Shown here one piece after another: positions 37,110 through 47,950 of a stretch of DNA of 64,000 nucleotides. The notes beneath the pieces were generated by a model, which was not told the DNA's origin, searched no databases, and worked only from the letters and a program-made list of their open reading frames with translations. Source of the stretch: Pithys albifrons albifrons (taxonomy: Eukaryota > Chordata > Aves > Passeriformes > Thamnophilidae); the NCBI RefSeq assembly GCF_047495875.1, contig NC_092465.1:6596160-6660159 (forward strand), read 5' to 3'. Numbering within the stretch: position 1 is the stretch's first letter; the number at the start of each line of letters is the position of its first letter. Made by a program: the position numbers and the translations under genes.

Positions 37110-37750
37110 TGATGCTCTGCCGGGGGGAGAGCCACGGCTCATTCAGTTACTCCAGTAAGGCAAATTGGAGAAGCGTCTGACTCTCCAGCCTTAGGAAGTT
37201 CCTCTGATCACCTGCGAAGCGACTCCTCAGTCCGGCGCTGATAAAACCACGTTTAGAACCAAACGCTTCCGCAGTCACACTCCGATCTCACTCCTCTGTC
37301 TTACTTGGAATACAATTGACTGGAAGTTGTAAATTCGCACCACTGTCTGCTACTTAAACACCGCCTTTGTCACTCGGCAATGCCAAACCCACCCCGCCTC
37401 TCCCAGGCGGGCGGTGCCAGCCGCGGACCCTCCAGGGCCAGTCCTGTCGGTGCCAATCGCGATCACCAGAGCGATGCACACTCATTTCTCGCCCACCCTG
37501 GCCCGAAGGCAGCAGGTTCGGTGTCTCTGCTCAGGACGCTGCTGCCCACCAGCCCTCACAGCGCATCCATCCTCTGGCTCCGATCCCGCGCCCGTCCCAG
37601 CGCGGGGGAACCTGCCGTGCCCATGGATGGAGCTCAGCGGGATGTATTCCGCCGACAGACTCGGTGATCGCGATAAACAGCCACCTCTGGCTTTGTTAAG
37701 TGCGGCGGGGCTCGCAGCCTGCCTGGTTTCACAGCTCTCCGATAAACCCG
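37110..37750. promoter_or_regulatory. CpG-rich block, possible promoter or first exon
   Basis: CpGs are dense here (CAGCCGCGGACCC near 37420, CAATCGCGATCACC near 37456, GATCCCGCGCCCGTCCCAGCG near 37580), in contrast to the AT-rich flanks. On the minus strand a donor-like CAA|GTAAGACAG lies at about 37308-37311, as would suit a first exon transcribed leftwards toward the candidate exons at 32.1 and 29.6 kb. On the plus strand, frames of 95 to 162 codons overlap one another, which is common in GC-rich DNA. Direction and transcript are unproven. Confidence 0.42.
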
Positions 37751-39707
37751 ACAGCCCGCTCAGCCCTGACCATGAGTCAAACCTTCCTCAACACTCCGCT
37801 GAAGTTTGTTTACAGCACTCTCGCTTGCTACATCAGGGGGAGGAGCCTCTGGTTTCCTTTTTAATGTGCTTTTTTCGGGTTTTTTTAAGCAAACACAACT
37901 GACAAAACTGTCAACTCTCTATTGTTTTCGAGTTGTATAAACAGAGTTAAGCTGCAGGGAGTCTATTAATAAAGTCCCACGCAACAAAACCATTCACAAT
38001 CTTCAAGGAAGGTTTTAATCTCCCAGGAAAAAAATCAATTTTATTTAGAATAAGCTAGTAAAGAATGGAGATTACTCCAGGGAATTAGTCTTTAAAGTAT
38101 GATGGAGAAATATAGATTTCCTTCTCTACAGGAGTATGATGGTGCGTTGCATATAAAATGTGCCATAACAATTACACAAAGACTTCTTTTAAATTTCAGG
38201 GCTCATTAACCCTATAGCTTTATAGAAATAAGTACTTCTGATAAAAACAAGAAAAAGCATAATTAGAGAGACAAATACCTGGCAGAAAAACCTTAGAGCC
38301 TTGAATAAGTTCCACTGCACTAATGAACCACTCCACCAAATCCCGGGAGATCAAAATACATTATGTGTGTCGACTCCAGAGCAGAAGTAACCTTGTGCCC
38401 TTGCTTTCCATATCTATGGCATCTCCAAACTGCCACAAAGCAATGAATGCAGAGGGTGAAGTTATATAAATACAAGTTAAATGAGCACCTGGAATACGGC
38501 TGCCCAGACCTTCCTCACAGATGGTGACACTTTGTCTTGCAGGCCGAGTCTGTACAAAGAACCCGAACAACACGAATTGTGCTTTTGGTTATACCTGTGC
38601 TGCTCTGCAGCTGAGTGTGTCTTCATCAGCCACGGCACAGAGAATGGAGCTGTTCATACTCAACACACAACTCGAGGCATTTTCCCTCCAAAAGAGGCAC
38701 TACTGGGTTTTTAACATTTATAACCCGGAGAAATCAGAATGGCTTCAAGTCCTGACACTCTACATTTCCTTGTTAACGGGGTCAGCATCTCACTTTTACC
38801 TCTGGTTTATATTTCTTGGAGCCAGAGAAGTGAGAACTGAGCTCTGTGCTTATTATTCCCACTGCAAAAATCTAAAGAACCTTTTGAGTCACCGAGAAAC
38901 AAACAGCATAAGGCAAAGCCACTCCTTGGCGATTTACACTCCTTAACTGTTTGTGCTCCAAGATCTTCATCAAGTATCCGTTGAAGCCTTCTCCTAATTA
39001 GGGAAAATTATAACCTGTATTTTGCAAAGACTACGGAGCCACAAGCGCAGCAACAGCTGTGTGGTTAGAAGGAAGGTTTAGTGGCTGCCGGAGTTCACTT
39101 ACACTTTCTAAAGATATTTAGCTCACTTTTTTCAGACAAAGAAGCTAAAAACCCAAGCCTGAATACGTCATGACTCTCAGAAATTGCTTTTTAGCAGTCA
39201 CAGCCACTTTAGGCACAAGGCAATCTTGTATCTGAGCAAGGAGAAAAGCTCAGATCCAGAGCAGAGCTGAATTTTGTACTTTTCTTGTCTTTATTAAATT
39301 CAGATATATTCATGAATATTTAACAGTTAAAATGTTGTTATTACTGCACAAACATTCTTCCTGCCTACAAATTGTTCTATCCTGCCTCTGTTTATACTTT
39401 AATTTGATTTTACTCCAAAGCAGGTGCTTTCTATTTTTGCAGAGAATCCAGTTTTCTAGCAGAACTAACCTGTCAACACTTGTTGGCCCTACTGATGTGG
39501 GAGCTTTTGCATCAGGGTTTCATTGGTAATAATTCAGCTCATCTTGGTGTGAGAGACCTGCACTAGAACAAAACGAAGCTGGCACAGATATGGCTTGGCA
39601 GGGTTTGAAACCCAGTTGGTACAGGTGTCACAGGAGAGTTTGATCTGGCCTAACCATCCCTGGTGCGAGGGAAGATGGCACGTGTGTCACCAGGAGATTG
39701 TGCAGCG
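37751..39707. other. Gene-free stretch
   Basis: No feature recognised; frames of up to 141 codons (38521-38946) lack domain or splice support. Confidence 0.4.
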
Positions 39708-39805
39708 GTGTGGGTGTGGGTGTGGGTGCAAACACAGAGGGTGGCAGTGCCCTCCCACACCCTCCCACACCCTCCCACACCCTCCCACACCCTCCCACAC
39801 CCCTC
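39708..39805 (+). repeat. GTGTGG tract and 10-bp satellite
   Basis: A GTGTGG-type run at about 39708-39729 is followed by five perfect CCTCCCACAC units at 39751-39800 and a partial unit. The two parts are near reverse complements in composition (GTGTGGG against CCCACAC), so the strand could fold into a hairpin. Confidence 0.9.
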
Positions 39806-42800
39806 CACTCCTGAATGGAGTCGTAGCTACAACAGCTCCGCTCCCACCACACACCCACACACCGGGGGCTCTGCCTTCCGTCCTCCTCCTTCATCCCAAC
39901 TCCCTATTCTTTGTCGTAGGAAATAACAACCCAGACAACGGCAATGTCTCTTTTCCTTATTGGTAAACATTCTCTGGGCACATCTGCTGTGATGATGATA
40001 AGGTAGAGGTCTGCTCTCAAATGGGAAAAGCAGAATGTCAGTTTACATAATGGCCAGAAAACAAGAAAAAGAACCCAAGCTCTCGAGCAGCAAGCCTGTT
40101 TCTGTCTTGCTTCATTGTCTTAACAGGATTCTTATTGTGTTTATATTTAGAGACATGGGAAACTGTGCTAGCCATGCTCCCCATTGTTACTTAACCTCAA
40201 ACAACCTATATAATATGCTGTCCATTAGGGAACCTGAATATAGACTCCAATCAAGGTGGCTAAACAAGATATAGGAAAATAAAGCTCGGTGCTTCCTCCT
40301 TGTTTGGGAAAAAACAAACAGGAAGGCTCCCTCACACTCACCTCGGCAGAAACGAGGGAGGGGGGTTGTTTTTATGGGCTCAGGGAAGAGTTTAGCACTC
40401 CTTTGTGCACCTGTTTGTCTTTTCCATCATTCACACTGCCAATAAATGGACAGAAACACTTCAGCAACTTATTTCCCAACTGGGAAACTTTTTTCTTTTC
40501 TTTTCTTTTTAGGAACAGTGTTCATTAGAAATCCATGTTTAAAATCGGCAGTGGAAACCTGAGAAAACTAAGACAGCACTGTCTGTGACTGGCCGATCAT
40601 CAGCAAGTTGCTTTTAATAACGTGTTAGTGCTGGGGTAGGTTGGCCTGAATGCTGTAGGACAAATGAAACTTTAGCAAATTACTTGAATCTACAGAGCAA
40701 ATATTAAATGGAATATTATGGTGTAGAGACAAGAGAGCCTTGATTGCTGAGGGTTCACAATTCCGACTTACAAACACCAGTGTTGAAGATGACTGAAAGA
40801 GGCAACTGAGCCTGAAATCATGAATGCAAAACCATTTCACATGTAGAAAATACTTACAATGACTCCTGGTTATAAGTGTTAATTATTGAAACAGCACATT
40901 TCAGTCTTAATTTATCTTCAGGAGCCACAATATATGGACCTTTCAAATCAGCCAAGGATGACAATGTTAAAAATTCAGCCAAGGATGACAAATCATGTAA
41001 AGCTTTAAACTGATGAATTTATATAGACAGCTTGCACCTATTTCTGTGACGTTCTGTCTTGTCATAATCATAACATCTGAGATTCCTCAATAAGCATTAG
41101 GGTTTTTCATAGAAATATTAAAACTTTGGACATTTAATTTGACAGAAAGGCAGAAGAGTCCCTGGCATCCAGCAGAGAGAGACGTTGCCATCAGAAAGAA
41201 GTACAATTCTTTCAATTCTTTTATTGTTAATGGCCTGTCCCTGGTGTGTGCCATGCTGTGAAGATGCACCATCAGGTGTGTCAGCCCTCACACTGGGCAG
41301 GGTCTCTCTCAGCAGAAAGAGCCTCAGGGTTGCTCGGTGCTATCTTCAGCAAACACATTTCTTCAGTGAGCACACTTTGTACTGTCTTGTCTTGTCACCC
41401 AGCCATCAAACACGAGACTGATGTAAAGATATGGAGAGAGAAAAGGCTGCAGTTCTTTCTTACTTCTTCTTGCACCTCCCCGTGCCTCTGGAATCCTCCT
41501 GCACAAAGATCAACAGGAAAATGGGAGGCAAGGAGAAGGAACATCGGTCTCCAAGAGGGGCTCAGGGCCCACGAGATCCTACACGGCACCTTCCTGCTCT
41601 CCATGCAAGGAGAGATCCCTTTCCTGCCACAGTTTCCTTTCTCTGCTGCTCCGTTTCACACACGGACCACACCTGGTACCTGCTGGGTTCAGTGCTGGGC
41701 ATGAACACAAACTGATTTCTGGGCTCGAGGCCAAAATGGCTGCAGTAGGATTTCAGTCGGATTTCAAAATCAGACCCTTCCTGTGATTTCAGTTATCTTA
41801 ATTGCCCGCGCTGCCTTCTCCCCCACCCTCCGAGTGTCCCTTTCTTTCAGGTGGTGGCACTGCTGCACCGTTTGTGGTGCTCAGCGCAGCCTCCTCTGCC
41901 AGATTTCAGAGTGTATCTTAACAAGTAATTAGAGCAATTTTCACTGGCTCATGCTGTCGGCTCTCCAGCTCCTGCATGATCCAAATGGCTCTCAGGGGAT
42001 GTTACATTATGGTTGGTTTGTTATTGTTTGTTCCAGGCCAGTGCCACTAGACAAAAGCGTTATAGAACTGGTGAGTGGTATTAATCACAATTTCTTAGAT
42101 GTCTATGTCTGCCATGTTCCCATTCTCACTTTCCCATTTTTTTGCTTAGCTTTCATTTTGTTCTGAAAGAACAATAAAGATGTGATGCACACAGTCCTGT
42201 GCCATATAAAAGCTCAACAACAGGCTGAAATATTTGTAAGGTTAAAAAAAAAAAGTAGGAGAGAACAATAAGCATTGCATTTCAGCGACTCCATCTCTTT
42301 GTTGGGAATGACTGGATAAGTATCGGAGAGTTTCCTTGTAAACAGCCAAAATCCCACCAGCTTTGGGTATTCCAAGCCCCTAAATTCAGCTGGGGCTTAG
42401 CGACTTACCCATTGTGTCTCCAGCTCTAACTTGACTTCAGCATACAATGCAGAACGTCCCCTGCTGTGCATCCCCAAAACAAGCCCCTTTGAAAACAGCG
42501 TTTATTTCAGTTCAGTCAATCCTTATCATTTCAAAACTCCAGTAGTTTTGAAATTCGCAGAGATGCACCCCATGCCTGTGCTGAGAGAGAGCTGTTCAGT
42601 CATATAGGGGGAAGAAAATAAACAAAAGTAAATGCGGCTAATTTATTCCATTTCTGATCTTATTGATTTCGGGTCTGGGGGCTTTTAAACCCTTTAATTG
42701 GGGCAATAAGAAGCAATAATGGGTAATAATAACTTTAGTCTATCTCCCTCCTGGGTCTTTTCAGTACAATGAGATGGCTTTTCAGTATTATAAGAAAGAA

Positions 42801-42949
42801 ACAATCCAATTGAAAACCCCCCAACACAACTGAAGGTCCTCTAAAAGTACCGAAAGGAAAGAGAAGGCAATTGGACAGTTGTTAAATATGTTTAACAAAG
42901 AGGACCATGAGCCTGGTAGATTATTGACTGATGTAGCAATAATAACAAG
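39806..42949. other. Gene-free stretch
   Basis: Holds a TTTTC-rich tract at about 40488-40513 and a 27-base direct repeat (TCAGCCAAGGATGACAA at 40948-40964 and 40975-40991). No gene supported. Confidence 0.4.
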
Positions 42950-43010
42950 CCTGCACTTACATGGTGCTTTACATCTTCAAAGTGCTGTGGAAACATTAAC
43001 TAATTGATCT
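42950..43010 (+). mobile_element. Possible ancient MIR-like core fragment
   Basis: The string TGGTGCTTTACATCTTCAAA followed by GTGCTGTGGAAACATTAACT has the order of the MIR-type GCACTTTACAAACATTAA segment. It is short and ends abruptly. It might equally be part of a conserved non-coding element derived from such a repeat. Confidence 0.35.
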
Positions 43011-43980
43011 AGTCAGGAAAACAACCACTTCCAGTGTAATATCAAGTATGTAGTCACAAGAGAACAAGTTATTAACTAAAGGAAGCAATTTATTTGAAAA
43101 TCTATTATCATAAATTACACTCATATTTTTTTCCTCGTTTTTTAAGTTATTCCCTCTGCAGTCTGATTAATGCCTGGATTAATTTGCTTAGAATTTCTGG
43201 AAATTTAGTAAGTGCTAACTTAATAGGAGGCTGATAGAAATGTCAGAGGTAATTGATGCTTTAATGGGCATGAAATCTGGAAAAGTACCCAATCGGAATA
43301 GATTCACAAAGGCCTTTGTTAAAGCACTTGGGTAAAGGTTCAGCATACCAGGCTCACTTCTTCAGACAAGTTTAGTAATTTCTGTGCTGTGACTATTCTC
43401 TGCTTCCTAAACTCAGAGGTACAAAAGATGTATCAGACTGATACAGCACTTCTCCCTTAACTCCACACATTGCATTATTTGCTATAACTTTTTTAACCAA
43501 CATTTTTTAATTATGACATTTTCAACCCTATGGTTCATAGAAGATTCCATTTTTTAAATGATGATAAGTAGTGTATATCATGCCACACCAGCACGAAAGT
43601 ATTATAGAAGTTACAGCCATTCTATTTATTTATTTTTCCTTACTTGTATTGACACAAAAAGTTTCTGTTCCTATTCTTTAGTTTGTCTATTCCTTTAAAC
43701 AAGGCCTGATCTGATCTCTGAATCAGGTAAATCCTATTAGTCCATTTCAGCCATGAATACAAAGGAAACAGTCCATAATCTGTCCACAAGAATCTAATCC
43801 ACGTCTGTTCCTTAATGGAATACACACACAACGATAACACATACATTGTGTGTTATCAGGAGGCAAAAGAATCTTCATCTGTGCACGCTGCCGGGTGTAA
43901 ACACCGTGTTTATCACTCCAGGGATTGAAAGCCTTTTCTCTGTAGGAGAAACAAGCTGGAACAACAGCAGTGAGTGTCGG
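43011..43980. other. Gene-free stretch
   Basis: AT-rich, with several TAAT-type motifs at 43.1-43.3 kb and an inverted repeat at about 43831-43857 (GATAACACA/TGTGTTATC). No gene. Confidence 0.4.
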
Positions 43981-44710
43981 TGTGCCACACCAGAGTGCCA
44001 CACTGCTGCCTGCAGAGCCTCTGCCACGCATGGTGTGCCACACAAGTGCCACACTGCTGCCTGTACAGCCTCTGCCATGCATGGTGTGCCACACAAGTGC
44101 CACACTGCTGCCTGTACAGCCTCTGCCACGCATGGTGTGCCACACCAGAGTGCCACACTGCTGCCTGTACAGCCTCTGCCACGCATGGTGTGCCACACAA
44201 GTGCCACACTGCTGCCTGTACAGCCTCTGCCACGCACGGTGTGCCACACCAGAGTGCCACACTGCTGCCTGCAGAGCCTCTGCCACGCATGGTGTGCCAC
44301 ACCAGAGTGCCACACTGCTGCCTGCACAGCCTCTGCCACGCATGGTGTGCCACACCAGAGTGCCACACTGCTGCCTGTACAGCCTCTGCCACGCATGGTG
44401 TGCCACACAAGTGCCACACTGCTGCCTGTACAGCCTCTGCCACGCATGGTGTGCCACACCAGAGTGCCACACTGCTGCCTGTACAGCCTCTGCCACGCAT
44501 GGTGTGCCACACCAGAGTGCCACACTGCTGCCTGCAGAGCCTCTGCCACGCATGGTGTGCCACACAAGTGCCACACTGCTGCCTGTACAGCCTCTGCCAT
44601 GCATGGTGTGCCACACAAGTGCCACACTGCTGCCTGTACAGCCTCTGCCACGCATGGTGTGCCACACCAGAGTGCCACACTGCTGCCTGCACAGCCTCTG
44701 CCACGCATTT
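43981..44710 (+). repeat. 14-copy minisatellite, 53/51-bp units
   Basis: The array is exactly 730 bases: eight 53-base and six 51-base units, in the order 53,51,51,53,51,53,53,53,51,53,53,51,51,53. Each unit starts TGTGCCACAC and ends GCCACGCATGG. The 53/51 difference is CAGAGTGCC against AAGTGCC. A second variable site reads CAGAG, TACAG or CACAG, and a third CACGCATGG, CATGCATGG or CACGCACGG. Units 1-3 (43981-44135) and 11-13 (44503-44657) are identical in type and order, showing a 155-base block duplication. Stop-free frames of 270 to 389 codons on both strands are by-products of the repeat. Confidence 0.97.
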
Positions 44711-46072
44711 GGAGTCAGTCCCCAAGTCCTTTCGCTCTGTTCAGGCCGTGGAGCTCTGGCTGCACTTGCACTACCCAGCCCCACATTGGCTCTTGCCGCA
44801 GCCAATAAGTAAAAACCATTGTGGTGCTGTCTGGCTTGTAAATGAGAAGAACAATAAGGAAAGTCTGAGCCTGACAGGCAGCAGTCCATGGTGATTATGG
44901 AGAAAAGGGACCGCATTTTTTACTCTCTTTTTGTTATTGTTATTAAGGTCAGTGTCATCCATCAAGATGTGGAGTTATTTCTGACACAGTTTCAAAGGTC
45001 AATTGGTCATGTGCAACGACAAAAGAGACTCATGGAATAATGTACCCAAAAACTCGGGAATGTGCCTTTTCACTTTCTATTGTCATGGCCCTACTCATAT
45101 TTCAGTGCCAAAAATCGACAAAGAGAGACATTCGAAAATACCAGTTAAGCAAATAACAAGAAGAAACCACAAGTACCTCATTGATGTATAGTTTGAAAGC
45201 CATGGAATGTCTCCTTCTAAGCTACCATTCTCTTCGTTCCAAATACCCAGTCAGTTTTTAGCCAGGAGAAATATTTCATTGGCCTCCCTCTGCGACAAAG
45301 CAACAGATTTGTTAAAAAGGCTCCTGGTCCTACTGCAGCAAAAGTTTAACAGCAGAACTCCAAGTACAACCTCTCCCACTACGATTCCCTTGGTTGGCAC
45401 ACTACCATCTTTGTCCTGCCTCCTAGGAGGAATCCTTTCCTGAGTTTTTAATTCAGGGGAGATCTTGGCCAATGTCTGCTGAGGTTTCATCACCATAACC
45501 TGCCACATCTCCACAGGCAGAACTGCTGAAATGGGTAACAAGTGGTGAGGACTGACTGCAACACCCAGCAGGACACTGAGAGGGAAATTCCACTTTCACC
45601 CTCTGCTGTGCACTGGCTGCACAACTACAGAGCTGTAATACCTTCTGCCACTCTCATCCATCTCTCCTTGATAGGACAGCAGGAATATCAGTGCTTCCCA
45701 TGTTCTAGAGCCTGGCAGAGGAGGATTGCCCACCAGGGATGTGAAACCTGGACTAGAGGCCCCCAACTCCCATAGTCCATTCCTTAGTGACAAATAACAT
45801 CGCTGGTGATTTGTACCTCGGTGAGTAACTTTGGAAACAAGGACTGCTTCTCCTAGTGAGCAGCAGCATCATCTGTGAGTGTTTGTCACAGAGCTCAGCC
45901 TGCAGCCAGGCTGCACAAGGCCTGCATTGCCCACCTGTGGCCCTCCTGTGCAGTTCAGCCCTCTGCATGTGACAGGAGCACATTTGCAGGCCATGGCTAT
46001 AATGGGAGTGGTCCTGGCACTCCCAATCACTACTGATTACTATAATTGCAATGTAGTGCCACAGAATGCTAA
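44711..46072. other. Gene-free stretch
   Basis: Nothing firmly recognised. A 96-codon minus frame at 45251-45541 has no clear domain. Confidence 0.4.
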
Positions 46073-46272
46073 AAGGAATTCTTTCCAGAGAGAATGCTCA
46101 GGCATTGGAATGGGCTGCCCAGAGAGGGGGTGGATTCCCCATCCCTGGAGGTTTTTAAACTGAGATTGGCCATGGCACTGAATGCCATGATCAGTAAACA
46201 GACTGCAATTGGACCAAGGGTTGGACTTGATGGTCTTGGAGGTCTTTTCCAATCAATTCAATGATTCTATGA
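46073..46272 (+). mobile_element. CR1 LINE 3' end, about 200 bases
   Basis: It starts within the AGGAATTCTTTCCAGAGAGA region, then follows GGAATGGGCTGCCCAGAG, CCCCATCCCTGGAGG, TTGGACTTGATGGTCTTGG and ends in ATGATTCTATGA. Same subfamily as the copies at 1-249 and 36.8 kb, with a shorter 5' truncation. Confidence 0.94.
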
Positions 46273-47580
46273 TTTGTTTTATTTAATTTCATGGCTTTGC
46301 AAAATTTGTCGCATAGTTGTTCATAAATTAGGTTTAAAGAGGTTCTATGATGGTAACAAAGTGTTTAGTATAAAAACTGCAGTGAGTTTCCCCTCAGTTT
46401 TAAAGTTTGCAATATGAAAAACATCAAGCATGTTTTGGATGGTGCATTACATCATTAAATTTAGAGTACAACAACCAAAAAGAGAAATAAGTTTGTATGG
46501 AAGGATATAGTTGGATCTGTGAGGCACAAGACAGTTGTAATCTCCCATCAGTGCTAAAGCTCTTTGTTCAGAGCCACCACTTTGTGCCTTTACCCAGCCC
46601 TGGCTTACTAAACTAGAATAAATACAGAACTAATATTTTGAATCGATAATATTATTCAGTCAGACACATTCAGTTTTCCAGGAATCAGGATTTATGCATT
46701 AGGTCAGCTGTTAACAGCCTGTTTAGTCCCACATTAGACACACTGACAGGCATGTGTATTGACAAAACAGCTCCCAAAAGTAGCAAACATTCATTGTTTA
46801 ACTGTAGACTCAAATCAGTCATTTAAAAAAGGAGTTTGTGAAAAGCGGGAGACTTTTCTTGTTTATCTTTGCCAAAGACTCACTCCATTACCCGCCAGGA
46901 TGGGCAGACCTTGCTCTTTCAAACATTGCACACCTCAGCTTGTCTCCCTCAACAGCACACTGACCTCACTTTTGAGGAAGAATCCCATTTAAGCACCCAG
47001 TCACAAGGAGATTATTCTTCTGTATTCTCAGGGCTTGCCCTTCCTAGATAAAACCAGTACTGTAAACTCAGCAGGAGATTAAGGCAAAGTTCTCAAAACG
47101 AATGGCTCAACTATTGTCCCTCGATAGCTCTCAAATGTGGGACCGAGATAAGGCACCTCTCAGAAATTTTTTTCCTGCTTCTTCCTCCCCACTGCCTTTC
47201 AGACAAACACTGGGTTCATGCATTCAATGGCCCAGTAACAAGTTAAAATACAATAGTCAAAAACTGCTGTAGAGCAGCCTCAAAGTCTGTCATCTATTTT
47301 CAAAGCTTTGCTCGTGATCACATATTGAAGGTACAAAATTTTAAAACGCTGTTATAGGTTTCCAAGTTATTCTCTCAACACTGTGATTCCTGCTATGAAA
47401 AACATTTAAAATCTTAGTTAAATTATTATTTTGCCTCTGCGAAGACAGAGAACCTGCTACTAATACACGCCGAGAAACTGAGTTGCAGAATTTCTTTTTT
47501 TTTAACTCTGTGTGTCGTGTTTTGTACTCTGGTAGACAAAGCTCTCCAGTGAAAGGACTCTTCTGAAATTCCTGGGATCT
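46273..47580. other. Gene-free stretch
   Basis: No feature recognised. Confidence 0.45.
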
Positions 47581-47950
47581 GTGAGGGTCTTAATGGCCCT
47601 GCCCCTCATCTGGCCCCACTCCCTTGCCCCGAGCTCCCTTTCCTTCCCGGCTCTCAGCCCCTCCGGCGCTGTCCGGTCGGTGTGTTTGCTGCAGCCCTCT
47701 GGTCGCTGCGGACGTGCTCAGATGTGTGTCACAGATTGTCCCCAAGTCCCGGCTCTGGCCTCAGCCCCTGCTGGACTCTGGTCCCTGCTGCAGCCTTGTC
47801 TCCTGGCCCTGTCTCCTTTTACCCCTGTCTGGGCTCCCTGGATGCCCCTGGACCTGGGTTATGGTTTGCCTTGCCTGGGTTGCAGCAATAAGGATTTAGT
47901 TTTCAGCCTTATGCAAGTTCCTTGGTTTTCCCCTGAAGGTGACATCAATT
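47581..47950 (+). mobile_element. Possible endogenous-retrovirus LTR fragment
   Basis: A C- and T-rich block ends in an arrangement seen in the R-U5 part of songbird LTRs: CTGGGCTCCCTGGATGCCCC, then GGGTTGCAGCAATAAGGATT (a weak poly(A)-like AATAAG), CAGCCTTATG and TTCCTTGGTTTTCCCC. Ends and target-site duplications could not be fixed and no internal viral region is next to it. Frames across it (141 and 91 codons) overlap and are not called. It might instead be unrelated GC-rich sequence. Confidence 0.33.

Noticed and set aside
43981..44710. CRISPR-like array
   Set aside because: Units are contiguous with no unique spacers, and the genome is that of a vertebrate.
43747..44916. Open frames of 270 to 389 codons on both strands
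   Set aside because: They run through the 53/51-base minisatellite, whose units lack stops in several frames. The encoded peptides only repeat the unit.
45251..45541. Minus frame with a faint resemblance to a Gla-protein propeptide or a viral protein
   Set aside because: Resemblance is limited to a few residues; no Glu-rich domain or splice pattern follows.
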